DNA of 64,000 nucleotides from Chaetoderma sp. LZ-2023a. Lineage: Eukaryota > Mollusca > Caudofoveata > Chaetodermatida > Chaetodermatidae. Below are positions 11,241-22,614 of the stretch, piece by piece. Position 1 is the stretch's first letter; each line of letters starts with the position of its first letter. The stretch lies in contig CM067370.1 of the NCBI GenBank assembly GCA_034401795.1, positions 105,255,387 through 105,319,386 of the forward strand, in the 5' to 3' direction. Below the pieces are notes generated by a model that was given only the letters and a program-made list of their open reading frames with translations, did not search any database and had not been told where the DNA came from. The position numbers were made by a program, and so were the translations under genes.

Positions 11241-12045
11241 AATGTATCAGGGCAGGGAGCGGTGTAAGTTAGACAGATTCCTTGACACGATTGCTATTAT
11301 TATACACGCTATTCTTACAAGTTTGGTCTTAAAAATGTTTTCTCTTATGCAAACTGCTGAGTTAGGGGATTGGCGTCTAATACAGGGTTTTACCATTTTA
11401 AAACTGCTAAGAAATCATTGGAGCTCATATGTCAAAGGTGGGGAGGGGGTGGGCTTCTGTTCGAGCATGGGCTTCAAATAGGTGAAATACGGTAAGAACA
11501 CCATTCCCATTATTAGCTCACCTGGCTCGTGTGAGCTGATATAACCAGACTTGGCTAGAATGACCCTAGTGTAGTTAGCTTCAGAACTTCTGTATGGAAT
11601 GACAGGTGATTCGTAGGTTGTACGAGACAGATCTGCGGTAATGGTAGTGACTTCTTTAATGCTCTCTGGCATTCGGTAATTGTATAAAGCATGGTCATAA
11701 TATCTTAGAAACGTTATATATGCGATATTGGTGATATATGTGGCCCATCACTTGTCGGTATGCCATGAAGTATATAACGAATCTCAAGATTATAATGTAC
11801 TTATATGCTTAAATATGGAATAGATTTGCCTACCTTAGTCTATATAATTGTATATCCATCAGTTTATACTGCTGTCTGCCATGTCACTTGAATGTAAATC
11901 AAGCTCTTAATTGTGTTGAATCTGATATTTAGGTGATATTGAGCATCATTGGCGTGGTAGAAAGAAATGATAATATGACCTATCATAGTCACCTACAATC
12001 TTGGTGTCAAGATTAAGTCTGTACAAACATTAATCATAGTGGTCA
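11241..12045. other. Non-coding intergenic/intronic DNA
   Basis: No gene was recognised. A short 'TAGCTCACCTGGCTCGTGTG' piece at 11515 is the start of the bivalve-type repeat in truncated form. The rest is AT-rich. Confidence 0.5.
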
Positions 12046-12049
12046 AGCT

Positions 12050-12573
12050 TCGTCAAGGGAATAGAAATTTTCTCTTAGTCTGTGGATATTGTCCATTTGC
12101 AAAACAAGAGAATATTTTGAAAATTTACCACCAGAATAAATGGCTCAATACATTTTTTGAATTTACATGTAGCTCTCTTAATCCTCTAACACTCGAAGTC
12201 AACTAAAACATCTTCAGCATGGTTTGGAGAAATGTCCATTTCAGACCAAGAGAAGGGTATTTTTTTTTAATTTACCACTAGAATTACTGGCTCGAGCCAG
12301 CTATTTCAGAGGTAAATTTGTAAAAAAAAAAGTCCTTGGTCTACAAATGGAAATTTTCTATGAAAAATCTTCCTCAAGACCAAGTGCTGCAAAATCCATG
12401 TTTGGCTATCTTGACCATTTAATTGTTGACTGTTTCAATGATAAACTCCCCCTATCTCAATCTTGGCAAACAGGAAAGATGTTGAATATTTTGAAATTAA
12501 TATGACTGGAAGCCATAATACTGCCTTATGCAGCAGTGGCTTCCAGTGATATTAATGTAAAAATTTTCAACAG
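12050..12573. repeat. Nested MITEs (family B foldback plus a CTGTTGAATATTTTG hairpin)
   Basis: From 12050 to about 12445 there are decayed family B arms ('TGTCCATTTGCA' near 12090, 'TACCACTAGAATTACTGGCT' near 12272, 'CTACAAATGGAAATTTTCTA' near 12342). From 12480 to 12573 there is a hairpin that starts GTTGAATATTTTGAAATTAA, passes through complementary AAGCCATAATACTGC/GCAGCAGTGGCTT arms and ends in TTTTCAACAG. The 93-residue ORF 12224-12505 simply crosses them. Confidence 0.65.
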
Positions 12574-12692
12574 AATATGTTATAAATTGTACAGAATTTA
12601 ACCTTTTCAAGGATTTGTCAGTGAGATGGTTAATTCAAAGCTGTCAATTATAACTGACCACCTGTAAATTAGCAGACTGCTGTATTGTTGCT

Positions 12693-13292
12693 CAGGCCAC
12701 CGAAGGCCGGGGTGAGTATTGCAGTTGCTGCTTGTTGTCTGTCTGTCTGTCTGTGTGGCGAGCTGTCTGTATGTCGAGCTGGTTCTGTTTGTCTGTCTGT
12801 CTGTCTGTGTGTCTGTCTGTCTGTCTACCAGAATGCACATTTTCATTAATAACTCTGCACTGCAAGAAGGTAGAATCACTAAATCGCTAAAATTATTGCC
12901 GTTGGCTAGAAGTAAAATTTTGTTTCAGGTCAAAAGTTCAAATATCTAGGTCACTGTGTCATTAGGTGCATCCCAATATATACTTTTATAGCCATAAATC
13001 AGGAATGCAAGTAGGTAAAATCATCAAATTTGGTCGATTATTTCATATTATATGTGGCTAGAAGTTCTATGAATTTCAGGACAAAGCATCACATATGTAG
13101 TTCACAGGGTCACAAAGTGCATACTTTGCATACTACGGGTAAAATCACCAGACTTAGCACATGCCTTCATATTCATAAAGCATATGATTGCTTTGAGTTT
13201 GAGGTCAACAGGTCAACTATTTAGGTCATTAGGGTAACTAAGTACATTGTCACGCCTGAGCGCAAAGGCGTGAGTCGGCATCGCCCTCAAGT
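12693..13292 (+). repeat. Dispersed repeat with (TGTC)n tract
   Basis: It starts with 'GGCCACCGAAGGCCGGGGTG', continues into (TGTC)n at about 12735-12830, then repeats a motif of the type 'GGAATGCAAGTAGGTAAAAT' followed by 'GGTCA..TAGGTCA' several times, and ends in 'CGCCTGAGCGCAAAGGCGTG'. The internal motif also occurs at 4490-4640. The short ORFs on both strands are simple-repeat translations. Confidence 0.65.
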
Positions 13293-14560
13293 ACATTCTA
13301 GTTAATTATTGTTTTATCCTTGAGCTATTATTTTCATTCTACCATTGATATTGAATTGAGGTGGGAGGGAGGGAATTTTGCATTGAAGAACTTTCGTAAT
13401 AAGCTTAGTCGGCGAACCGAATGATAAGCAAGCAGAAATGCTTGGGGAGTATATCTACTGGGAAGCACAGCTCCAAGTTCATTGGTCTGCTGATTGTCCA
13501 AATGCATGTGCCTACGATTACCCAAGCAATGTGATAGGCTAATCCATTTTTCATGGCTAAATTCTAGTGACGACGATGCTCCCTCAATCCTGGCTTCCTT
13601 CCCACAAAAGCTACCCAAGCACAACTGTGCCAAATTCGGGGCATTGTTATCAGGCATCCAGATTCCTTGTGACAAATCACACTTAAATGGCTTTACTGGA
13701 ATCGAGTCAGGGTTGATCAAACAACGCACAATAAGTTGATAATAAGGTTCCCCCCACTCCCTGCCATTAATAGCATATTAATAATATTAATATTCCCATT
13801 AATCACAGGGTGAGAGGCCCCCCCCCACCCAGGGTGAGGGCATTGCTGCAGGACATAGAACAATAAGACTAGTTTGGGTGACATGGTAATCCATAAATTT
13901 TTAATGCGTGCAGAGAAAGTTTAAAGAGCCTTGACAATTCAAGGTTATAGCAAAAATCTATGGACCTCCAAACAAAACCCACCCAAATACATGTAGCTAA
14001 TCTGTTGAATGTTCTGAAACTAATTTGATTTGTAATGCATCAGCAAGTTCTTCCAGTCAAATTAGTTACAAAATTTCAACATAGTATTCCTTACTCCTTA
14101 AAGGATTTTATCTGGTTAACGATATAGGAAGGATGAAATGCCAATGGAGGGATCCGATTTGTCACTCAAATATCCAACATCATAATAAAATACATCACAT
14201 GTTACCTGATGTCACAATCAAAGGACATTTAGCTCTGTCACGAAAATTTAAAATCTTTTGACAGAAATGTGACATTAATACTCATTTGTAGTTGTGCCTG
14301 CATTCAGCTTTCCTTGTGTATGTAACAAGAGATGGTTCAATGATCCATATACATATGATACATCATGTCTTCAAAAGCAATAAATTAAGTACGTGATTTA
14401 CATGATCACTATCTTGCAGCATCAATGTAGCCATTTAACTCTCAAGCTGACCAAAAACAGCTTCTGCAGTAATCTTGAGAAAGACCAACAGAAGAATAAG
14501 TCCAACTAATTGTTACCTAGCTCTGGATTCATAATTAGACATTTTTAAATGACTTGATGC
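13293..14560. other. Non-coding; one MITE hairpin at 14002-14082
   Basis: Overlapping ORFs of 131 and 81 residues on opposite strands (13334-13739) show no domain or repeat character and are not supported as genes. At 14002-14082 there is a member of the CTGTTGAATATTTTGAAAC hairpin family, with the CTGTTGAATGTTCTGAAAC arm and its complement TTTGTAACTAATTTGACTGG. Nothing else was recognised. Confidence 0.5.
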
Positions 14561-14579
14561 TAATTTATTAACTCACTTG

Positions 14580-14630
14580 GAATATCTCGCTCAGATCGCC
14601 TGAGCTTCATCAGCCACACTGATCTCGGGT
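14580..14630 (-). ncRNA. Degenerate hammerhead-like motif
   Basis: On the minus strand the order is CTGATGA, then a stem GCTCAG/CTGAGC with a short loop, then CGAGATATTCC. This is the C-U-G-A-U-G-A, stem II, G-A-A-A order of a hammerhead, except that the last core box reads GAGA. It lies just downstream of the endonuclease stop, where PLE hammerheads sit. Stem III and the cleavage site are not clear, so activity is doubtful. Confidence 0.4.
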
Positions 14631-14689
14631 TCATTCCGAGACTCGGCGAGATCTCGCGGGATCAGTCATAAATCGATGGGAGTTCTAGT

Positions 14690-14990
14690 CTCTTGTCTCT
14701 GTTCATGGTCGGTTTAAACTGTTTGATCAGTATGGCCTCATGAATCTCTCCTTTGCCCCAACGCTCTTCTATTGTTAGTATTTTGATGTTATCCATGCTA
14801 ATCTGATGTGCATGTTCAGTGCAGTGTTCGTGCATATTGCAGATGAGGCTCTGGTCTGGTGTACTTTAGCTCTCACCCCTAATGCTCTACCAGTCTCACC
14901 GACGTAGTTGTCGTCACAGTTGTCACATGTGACCTGGTAGAGCGCAATGCCGATCTCTTTCTGAGTTTTTTCTTTGACATGTGTCATTCA
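14690..14990 (-). pseudogene. GIY-YIG endonuclease of a Penelope-like element
   Basis: The minus frame 14987-14775 includes 'ALYQVTCDNCDDNYVGETGR', which combines the CxxC pair and the 'YVGETGR' core of the PLE-type GIY-YIG nuclease (Tyr of the second motif and the invariant Arg). After a frameshift near 14830 the other frame gives 'MDNIKILTIEERWGKGEIHE' and 'AILIKQFKPTMNRDK', with the conserved Glu-containing helix and Asn-Arg-Asp end seen in PLE tails. A stop follows 'LPSIYD'. It is broken and cannot give an intact enzyme. Confidence 0.8.
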
Positions 14991-15229
14991 CAATCGTAAG
15001 GAGTTCACAGGGTTATGGTACATGTCAACTCTGTGTGATTTGAATGCTCTTTGCAGGTGCTCAGACCCCACTCTGATGTTTGGGATGCCTGCTGTGATGC
15101 GTTTCTCCTAGTTGGTCTCCTCGGGTCTAAAAGTAGTTCTCATCTTTGGAACATCTAACATCCAATCATGGTAGTTGTTGGCCCTGAGGGAAGATTTGAT
15201 ATGCCCCAATTCTAGATTTGTCTTCTTTG

Positions 15230-15290
15230 TTGCTGATTTGATGAAGCTCAGCCGATTTGAGCGAAATATTCCAAGTGAGTTAATAAAATA
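15230..15290 (+). ncRNA. Degenerate hammerhead-like motif (inverted partner)
   Basis: The plus strand reads TTGATGA, then stem GCTCAG/TTGAGC, then CGAAATATTCC. It complements the copy at 14580-14630. Here GAAA is intact but the first core base is T instead of C. Each of the two copies thus has a different core mutation, suggesting an intact ancestor. Confidence 0.4.
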
Positions 15291-15539
15291 GCTGCGAGTC
15301 CTTTAAAACTGTCTAACAGAATACAAGTTCTGAGCCAGTCAAATTACTGAATGACAAATTTTCAAAATTAATCTCTTGTCCTGCAAATGAACATTTTCTA
15401 TTAGAAAATTTTAACACATTTGAGCATACTTAACTCTTGTCAATATTTACAAGAGTTATCTCATTAAACCGTGTTTAAAAAATCTGTGTTCAGAAGGATA
15501 AGCTTAGAAAGTCTGCATGAATCCACTTCAAATCTGGTG

Positions 15540-15960
15540 CATTAATCATGTTGTTTTACATCGTCATGTGTGTCTCGGTCAGTCGATCTCTGTTTGTCTG
15601 GCTGGCTGGCTGCCTGCCTGTCCATCCATCCATCTGTCCGTCCGTCCCCGCCAGCTCGCCCACCTGCCTGTCTGTCTGTCTGCCTGATCAGTCAGTATTT
15701 GTCTGCAGATGTAGTTACTGATCTGTACAGATCTACTGATACAATTTGAATCAAAATTTAAAACAAAATGGATTGTTACCATCAACTAGGATTTCCAGAT
15801 GTTTGTTGCGATGCAGCTTTAAAATTTGGATCCAGATCGGATCAAATTCTGGCGCTATATAGCTATCTCTGAAACTTCCAATCTGATTTGGCTAAAATGT
15901 TTGCACAAGAAAGATTGCTACAACCTACTTTACACTGGCATTGATCTGGTGAAAAATCCA
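15540..15960. repeat. Dispersed repeat with (TGTC/GGCT)n tract
   Basis: It has the same organisation as 12693-13292 and 52600-53222: a lead-in, a run of TGTCTG/GGCTGG/GTCC repeats at 15595-15690, then text such as 'GATCCAGATCGGATCAAATT'. It is non-coding; the ORF at 15579-15785 is a translation of the simple repeat. Confidence 0.6.
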
Positions 15961-16794
15961 TGAAGTCCAGGTTGAAAGAAAAAGGGGACAAAAAATATGA
16001 GAGTGTTTGTCCGTAATCTCTGACCTTATTTCAACTCGCACTAATGTTGGGGTGTGAACTGGTCTTTTATTATGTTCAATTAAGACATGTAGCTAATGAA
16101 TGTTAGACTTGTCACTACTAATGAAATTTAGTGTTCTGACTGACATCATATGCCATATTCTAGAGGACATGCAATGTCTTAATTTTTGGAGTAAAATAAG
16201 GTGAAAACATGTTATATATTGCCCCCCTTCCTTAGAGAACCACCATCCTTAATATTGACATCATAAAGCAGGTGGTCACTTCAGTGGTAGATTAGACTGT
16301 CTTTAATTGAATGCATCTTCTATGATGCTAAGCGTTACATTCTATGATGCTAAGTGTTACATCGCAGTACAGTTAAGATTACCTTAGTTGTAAAAGACAA
16401 TGACATGACTTCATAAATCTGGATTTGTGGATTGTCACTGTGCACTCTAGAGCCAATTAATTAGCGACTAGCGGAAGTGTTTGCCGCATCAAAGGGCATT
16501 TGGAAGAATCACCCGTGGGTCGATTATGCTGAGCCGTTTTGAAGCAGAGAAATTTTGTGAGTAATTACGATTGAGGCGCAAGGATTTATGTCAGTCGTGC
16601 TAATGGAGAAATAAAGTGCATAACTGTGTAATAATGACCCAATGTGTCAATATTCAATATGGGATTTCTTATGGAAACTGATGGCATCTCTCTCGTAAGA
16701 TATGTTTCAGATTTAATTAAGCGATATTATGCTGACATTCAAGATGCGAATCGCGCATACATGTATGAAACCATTGAAAATCCACCCTGCTTCT
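15961..16794. other. Non-coding intron or flank
   Basis: No gene was recognised. A short direct repeat 'TCTATGATGCTAAG.GTTACAT' occurs twice near 16320-16365. Confidence 0.5.
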
Positions 16795-16996
16795 TTAACC
16801 CTTACCACTCTGATGTTAGAATTAAAAATTTCATATTTAAATTAAAAATGGAACTGTTTTCAATAAATTTGGTGGAAGATGGTGCTGTCGCAGACAGCAG
16901 CATCTTCCAGCAAAATTGTTGAAAAATGTACACCAGTTTCTTTGATATTGACCCAGTAAAAGATAGAATATTGACATCAGAGTGGTAATGGTTAAG
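16795..16996. repeat. Foldback MITE, family A
   Basis: The left end is TTAACCCTTACCACTCTGAT and the right end its complement (CATCAGAGTGGTAATGGTTAA). A central palindrome pairs 'GATGGTGCTGTCGCA' with 'CAGCAGCATCTTCCA'. It is the same family as 2562-2747. The ORF 16644-16922 crosses it by chance. Confidence 0.8.
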
Positions 16997-17427
16997 TCTG
17001 GAGTCTGCTTATCTATAATAAATATATGAAATCAATCAGTTTTGTGTATTTATTTTTATTAGTGGAATGTCAATTAGTCATCAGAATATTTAATACTAAT
17101 AATTTGATTGAAAGTTCATGCTATAGCTAATCCATGGCAATATGTTGCAGATTTTAAGTTGTGACTCGCAACTGAAGTATATGTTGGTCTGTTTGACAGT
17201 CTCAGCCATGTAGCATATGTTTATATAGAGTGTCGCACATTCTTTGTCAACATATCGTCAAAGTTAGCAAATCTTTTTTTCCAAAATAACCTCGCTTTGA
17301 TTGTATTCATATGATCACAACTTGCTAAGTGTTTTGCGATCAGACCTCAAAGAAAGTAATATAGGAAAAAGCTTGTAGTTGAAAGAATTTTTATTTTTTC
17401 AGGTGCAGAACATATATAAGTAGTCAC

Positions 17428-17429
17428 AC

Positions 17430-17477
<48 letters not shown>

Positions 17478-17507
17478 TATTATTATTATTATGACCACCA
17501 CCACCAC
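17428..17507. repeat. (ATC)n, (ATT)n and (CCA)n microsatellite
   Basis: A run of about 15 CATs changes into ATT repeats and then CCA repeats. It lies about 130 bp upstream of the liprin-alpha exon acceptor site. Confidence 0.95.
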
Positions 17508-17635
17508 CTGACCAGTGGAGAATTTGAAAGGTACCTTATGATTATCTCTTCAATTCCATTGATTAGTGATCATTATAGAATTGTTTTAAAAATTATTCAC
17601 CATACAATTACTCATGTTGGGCTTCTGTGTTTCAG

Positions 17636-17737
17636 GAATTGGCAACATTAACCAAAGAGTTGAACATTGTCCGCGATCATTTATTAGAGAGAGAAGAAGA
17701 GATCTGTGAACTCAAGGCAGAGAGAAACAACACACGG
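17636..17737 (+). CDS. PPFIA: Liprin-alpha exon (N-terminal coiled coil)
   Basis: This is a 102 bp exon (34 codons, phase 0 on both sides) of liprin-alpha, the scaffold that organises presynaptic active zones and binds RIM, ELKS, GIT and LAR-type phosphatases through its N-terminal coiled coils. The acceptor is TTTCAG|GAA and the donor CGG|GTAAGC. It encodes '[20 protein letters not shown]' and then '[14 protein letters not shown]', the well-conserved liprin-alpha coiled-coil block, with heptad leucines visible. In vertebrate genes this block is likewise followed directly by the LLLEHLECL exon, which is found here at 51180. The upstream exon carrying the start codon was not recognised in the window. 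Liprin-beta is less likely because the LTKEL...AERNNTR sequence is alpha-type. Confidence 0.95.
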
Positions 17738-17900
17738 GTAAGCACTTATTGATGGCTCTATGTTTAGTTAACCTGTTATTCCTCAAATTTGTCCAAGAAA
17801 ATTACAATTTTCTCATAGAAAACGTCTATTTACGGAACAAGAGAAGATTAGTTTTGAAGATTCATCAATGAAATGACGAGATGAATTATCAGTTATATTT

Positions 17901-18134
17901 TAACCCTTTAACATTCATATCACCCAAAAACGGCTTGTGCAGTGGTCTTGTGAAATGTCCGTTTGCAAACCAAGAGAAGACTACTTTTGAAAATTTACTA
18001 CTGAAATGATTGGCTCAATAACCGATCCAGTCATTCCAATGGTAAATTTTCAAAAACTCATTGATCTGCAAATGGACACTTTTTAGAGCAAATAAAATTA
18101 TTTTTTTAACAAATTTGAGTGTTAAAGGATTAAA
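17901..18134. repeat. Foldback MITE, family B
   Basis: It starts with TAACCCTTTAACATTCATAT and ends with GTGTTAAAGGATTA. The left arm has 'GTCCGTTTGCAAACCAAGAG' and 'ACTACTTTTGAAAATTTAC'; the right arm has 'GGTAAATTTTCAAAAA' and 'TCTGCAAATGGAC'. The centre is 'TGGCTCAATAACCGATCCAG'. An intact copy could fold into a hairpin of about 110 bp. A partial second copy lies at 17783-17870. Confidence 0.8.
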
Positions 18135-18751
18135 CCACCTATATGGATTTTGATCCCAATCGGATCGGCATCAGAACAAAAGAAGAGTTGACCAGACCAA
18201 TTTATCCTGATGCCTATATATAGGCTGAATATTTTGAATCTACTATGTCTGCGGACTGCTTGCTGCCTACAGAATGTTTATTAAGTTGTAAATTCATCTA
18301 AGACTTGCAGACTGATTTTCGTGACGTGATTGCGCTGTCAGCTAATAAGCGACATTTTGATTATGATATCAGATATTTTAGTGACAGATCATATCCCTCC
18401 ATTGTCCATATTTCAGAGTGTCATTAATCTATAATGCTAGATAAAGCACTTTATACATTAATCATATTACATGATCTAATACTAAAGAAGCTGCTCATAC
18501 TCATGCCATAATTGCATGCCGCAAACATTTATTATAGCTATTGCACCGTAAGTAGATATGATATTGGTTGTCTGTACTTGTCTATCTGTCTTCTAGCCAT
18601 TAATGTGCCTGTAATTGGTAAAGTGATATCTTGAGAGGACAATATACTGTATAGCTTGCCAGAATAGAGGAATCTATTTCTAGCTATGCTCCACCCGTTT
18701 CTAGCTTAGCTCTGCCCGAATTAAATTGTAAATTCATCAATGACATACAAT
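18135..18751. other. Non-coding intron
   Basis: No gene was recognised. A short piece of the GGACCTTTCC-type MITE ('TTTCTAGCTATGCTCCACCC') lies at about 18675-18715. The last eight bases (CATACAAT, 18744-18751) are the left target duplication of the next element. Confidence 0.5.
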
Positions 18752-19800
18752 TAGGGCTGCGCGATATACCGATACCATATTTAAAACCGATATCCTGCAC
18801 TGACGGTTTCATAACCGATTATAAAAAATAAATATCGAAACACCGAATATGAACATATTTTCGGTTTTTCGTATAAGGATTGTTAAAAATAAAAGATACT
18901 AACGAGCATGAAAAGCTTAATGAATAATAATGGCCATACTTTCCATTAAGCTACATTCGGGGCAACTAATAATTGAATGTGGCCTCAATTGCGCATATTG
19001 TGTAACTCCAACTAACTCGCTGTACGCCGAGAGAAATCAAGCAGCGAATTAATTAAATAAATATCCACTCGTCTTTTCTCTGGTAGTCTCAGATAAATTT
19101 GCAATATAAAACACAATACTAATGTGGGAATTTGTCATTAAAATTTGTATCGAGGAAAACATTTCTAAACAACGGCATCCATTTTATTTACGTCACCGGC
19201 TAATTAACAGAATGCAAAGTCATCCCAAAACTAAATCGCCCGAATGCATAAAAATCTCGCCAATAAATATAATGCTGAATACATTTTGCTGATTAGGACA
19301 TAATTTTAAATAAAATTATTACTCAAACCGTTTTTAAAACGTTATCTTCTATACACAATATCATATTAACTTATGAAATTCGCGTTCGCAATATTACAGT
19401 TAATATTTTCTTCAAGGCATGATTTCGTCCTTGGGCCGAATTGGAAATGAAAGAAGAAAGGGAGATAATTACATCATAATTAATTACAATCGCGTGATTT
19501 ACGTCTTTTCACAACCTGTTTTGCTGATTTATGATTAATTTTGACAAAATAAACGGTGTTTATTTAACTGTGTGTAATATTTAGGCGGTCTAATTAATAA
19601 TTTCACTCCCGCGATGATGGATATTATAAGGTATATTAAGCTTTAAAGGCGTAAAACGTTACGAATGTATCAGGGCGTGAAAATACGTTCTGTTTTCGTG
19701 CTAATCTTTATCATTTAAATTTTTTGTTTCATGTCCATAAAACCGATATGAAAAGTCATATCGAAACAGATATGGCTGTAAGCCAAACCGCGCAGCCCTA
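18752..19800. mobile_element. hAT-type non-autonomous element (1,049 bp)
   Basis: The ends are inverted: TAGGGCTGCGCGATAT at the left and GCGCAGCCCTA at the right. The element is flanked by a perfect 8 bp direct repeat CATACAAT (18744-18751 and 19801-19808), which is the hAT target-duplication length. Subterminal GATAT-rich stretches occur at both ends (CCGATACC left, 'ATATCGAAACAGATATGG' right). There is no transposase ORF, so mobilisation would need an hAT transposase in trans. Interior blocks are shared with 49372-51019. Confidence 0.9.
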
Positions 19801-19808
19801 CATACAAT

Positions 19809-20164
19809 AGACCTTTCCAGTTTTAGCTGTGTCCCACCCACCTCTAGCTAAGCTCCACCCACACTTCGCCGTGTTGGGATTGATCGATCCCCGAATGCCC
19901 TAACTATCAATTTCCTGAAAACTATACAGATAAGCTGTTGAATATTTTGTAACTAATTTGACTTGGCAGTCAAATTAGTTTCAACAGAATATATGTTAAA
20001 TAGGAAAGACATAATTCGTAGAAAAATGCATGGTCCGTCTTCAAATAGGCATTCGTGACGTACTTATCTACGTCATTCATGATGTCATTCATCATGATGG
20101 CATTCTACACCTCACGTAATTGACTATGACATCATATTATTGGATGGATACAGTTGAAAGGTCC
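19809..20164. repeat. MITE with GGACCTTTCCAG-type inverted ends
   Basis: The left end is AGACCTTTCCAGTTTTAGCT, the right end is CAGTTGAAAGGTCCAT. The inside carries 'CTAGCTAAGCTCCACCCACA', 'TTGGGATTGATCGATCCC', a CTGTTGAATATTTTG piece and several 'TGATGTCATTC' blocks. The same family occurs at 42942-43332, 45009-45400, 51581-52218 and 53858-54130. It is non-coding. Confidence 0.75.
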
Positions 20165-20329
20165 ATTCATACGGTTTCATTACATACTTTGACTTTGGTG
20201 ATGTACCGGTAACTACATCATCTTGATAGTGATGTCAGCTAACAAATGACATATTTGATTATGACATCAGATACTTTATTAATTCACAAACTTGTCTCTA
20301 ATCCATCTGTATATCACTTAATGGTCAAG

Positions 20330-20540
20330 CAGATTAAAATTTCTTCCTTAAAGTGAATGTCCATTTGACATGTTTGTGCAACATGAGTTCATAAGACAAT
20401 TTTTGAAGATTTACGACTGGAATGACTGACCAGGTCCTCGAACCAGCTATTTATGCAGCTAATTTCTTTTTACTGTGCCTTATCTTGGCCTGCAAAAGAC
20501 CACTACAGAAGGCATTATTGACCAGCTTGAACATTAAATA
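20330..20540. repeat. Foldback MITE, family B (degenerate)
   Basis: The left arm has 'GAATGTCCATTTGACATG' and 'TTGAAGATTTACGACTGGAA'; the right arm has 'GGCCTGCAAAAGACCACT'. It is a decayed copy of the 17901-18134 family. Confidence 0.5.
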
Positions 20541-22600
20541 ATTACTTAATTATACTAATAATATACTATTAATAAACACTTAATATTGATATATTGATGA
20601 TTGCATTGTATATGTTATAAATGATATTAACTATTAGACACCTGCAACAAATAAAAAAAAATTAAGCACTTTAGTAATATTGTGTTAATCATATTCATTA
20701 ATTACTAGACCTCACATTTAGGCATCACGTGACAAACTAGAATTCAGGAGTACAATGGTTAAGCAATATTACGTTATTGCATAATAGCTATTATATTGAA
20801 AGTGCAGCCAAACAAATCAATCAATTTTCTTCAGAATTGCTGTCTGCGTTATAATCCTCGCGATTGAGCATGTTCCGAGGTTTGCATTTTTCTATCATTC
20901 TCATACTGATTTGAATATCGTAATATGTTTATTTCTGTACTCGCTTCACATGATCATCAGATTTGTCCTATTGGGAATTTGTATCATGGCCGAGTACTAC
21001 TGAACAAGTGTGATGAGGCGTTGGATTGTTAGCATTCTCCTAGCTTGGTCAACTCTTTGATTTCTATTCCCTGAATTACTAGTGTATTCATTTCCAATCA
21101 AATTATTTTCAAAATATTTAACATCTCCTTTACAGTTACCTTAAAGCGGACAGAATGGGATTTCACGGATGACAGACTACTGCCATTTGCCTTTCATCAG
21201 CCTGCATTATTAATTTCAATTTTGACTGAGCCTTTCACAAAAGATCATTTTAAAAATGGACAGCTATGTTGTCTGTCCTACATTTTGTTCAAACTCATAT
21301 AAACAAGCATTCTAGAGAATTTGTAGGCTCCATTCAACCCTTTTAATTGACCCTGACCTTCTACCTCTTGACCTCCCAATCAATGTTGTTCCTTGTGACC
21401 CCATGGGCAAACAGCTAGCCAAAGTTGGGCAATATCCATTTAGTAGAACGTGAGATATTGTGCCGAACATACATGTACATGCATGCAGGCTTTCTCATAC
21501 GGGTCCTTTTGAGGGTATAGACCCCCAAAATATAACGGGGGGCCCCCCAAAAGTTGTGTTAGTGTGTCCCATGGGACCCCTGAAAATCTTGCATGATTGT
21601 TAAATATTAATTAGATTTATAGGTTTTTGCACAAAGACACCCACAAAAGCTAGCATTGGACCCCATAATTCATACCTGTGCACCCATGATACTCTCTAAT
21701 CTTAGCATGGATGAGAAAAACTGCATGAGAATCCTAAATTTCAGTTTGGGGCCCCCAGATTTCAGGTTAGGACCCATAGATTTCTAGGTGTGGTGTCACT
21801 GGGACCTCCAAAATTTAGATGCCATGAGAAACACTGCACGCATGCTTGTACAAATATAGTTATCTAATAGTAGGGGCCTGCCACAGAGCCATCTAAAGTG
21901 ACGTCATTTACCACAGAACCACCTGCAACTGAAGAAGGTACCTAGGTTGACCACCGATGCTTGATTCAGCTATGCTGTCTCACACTTTGAAAATGAGAAA
22001 GAGGGATAATCATTTGAAAGTGAGTCAGTGACATGATGAATCAGTACCTATAGTAAGGCAAAAGGCAGATAAAGTAAGATGGCAGAGTGGGAAGTGTGAA
22101 TCAAGCAATTTCCAGTAAAAGTTTGATTCCTCATCACTAACTAGACTAAAGGCTGGGCTGACATCACTAATTCCTAGCAATCCGCTAGATGACTGGGATG
22201 TAATCTTTCAGTGTCTTCCTTTCTTGCCACAAGGCAAGAATGATGTTGAACTCAAGTTGTGGACAATTTCATTCATAAATAATCGCCGGATATTCAGACA
22301 TGATGATGATGATGATGATGACGACGATGAGTGATTGTTCTGCAGCTGAAGAAGTGAAAACTTCTTTCAGCTGCAATCCATTCTTTCTTCAACCTTATCC
22401 ACTGTGTCTTGTCCCCTGCAAGCATCCGAGATCCTTTAGGTTCTTTGTCGTCTTTAGTGATCATAGATTACGCTTTTTGAGATCTGATCTGATCTCCAAA
22501 GAGTTAGTATGACTACAAATTCTAGTGCTCTCTGAGCAGGCATATTTTCTAGCATTCAAATAATGTGTCTGAACATAGACCCTTACTATTGAGATCTTGA
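20541..22600. other. Intron without recognised gene
   Basis: It is AT-rich to about 21100. A 'GACCCC'-rich stretch from 21480 to 21830 looks like a diverged dispersed repeat with units such as 'GGGGCCCCCAGATTTCAGGT'. A (GAT)n microsatellite sits at 22300-22325. The 70-residue ORF at 22300-22512 begins inside it and has no support. Confidence 0.5.
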
Positions 22601-22614
22601 AATCAAAACCTGCC

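Larger units (their letters stand above)
14566..15286 (-). mobile_element. Penelope-like element fragment (GIY-YIG part) between inverted repeats
   Basis: The minus strand codes, with frameshifts, for the C-terminal endonuclease of a Penelope-like retroelement. The block is bounded by 48 bp inverted repeats: 14566-14613 (TTATTAACTCACTTGGAATA and onward) and its complement at 15239-15286. Reverse transcriptase is absent, so this is a truncated copy. Each end contains a hammerhead-like core (listed separately). Inverted terminal arrangements are known for some Penelope elements; whether that explains this copy is inference. Confidence 0.75.

Noticed and set aside
12719-12949. ORF with signal-like CLSVCV repeats
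   Set aside because: It is a (TGTC)n simple-repeat translation.
13334-13739. 131 aa and 81 aa ORFs on opposite strands
   Set aside because: Neither has domains, splice-site context or repeat membership; they are mutually antisense and probably random.
1-17635. Upstream liprin-alpha exons including the start codon
   Set aside because: No sequence resembling the MLDERDRL block with splice sites was seen; the exons are presumably upstream of the window or overlooked.
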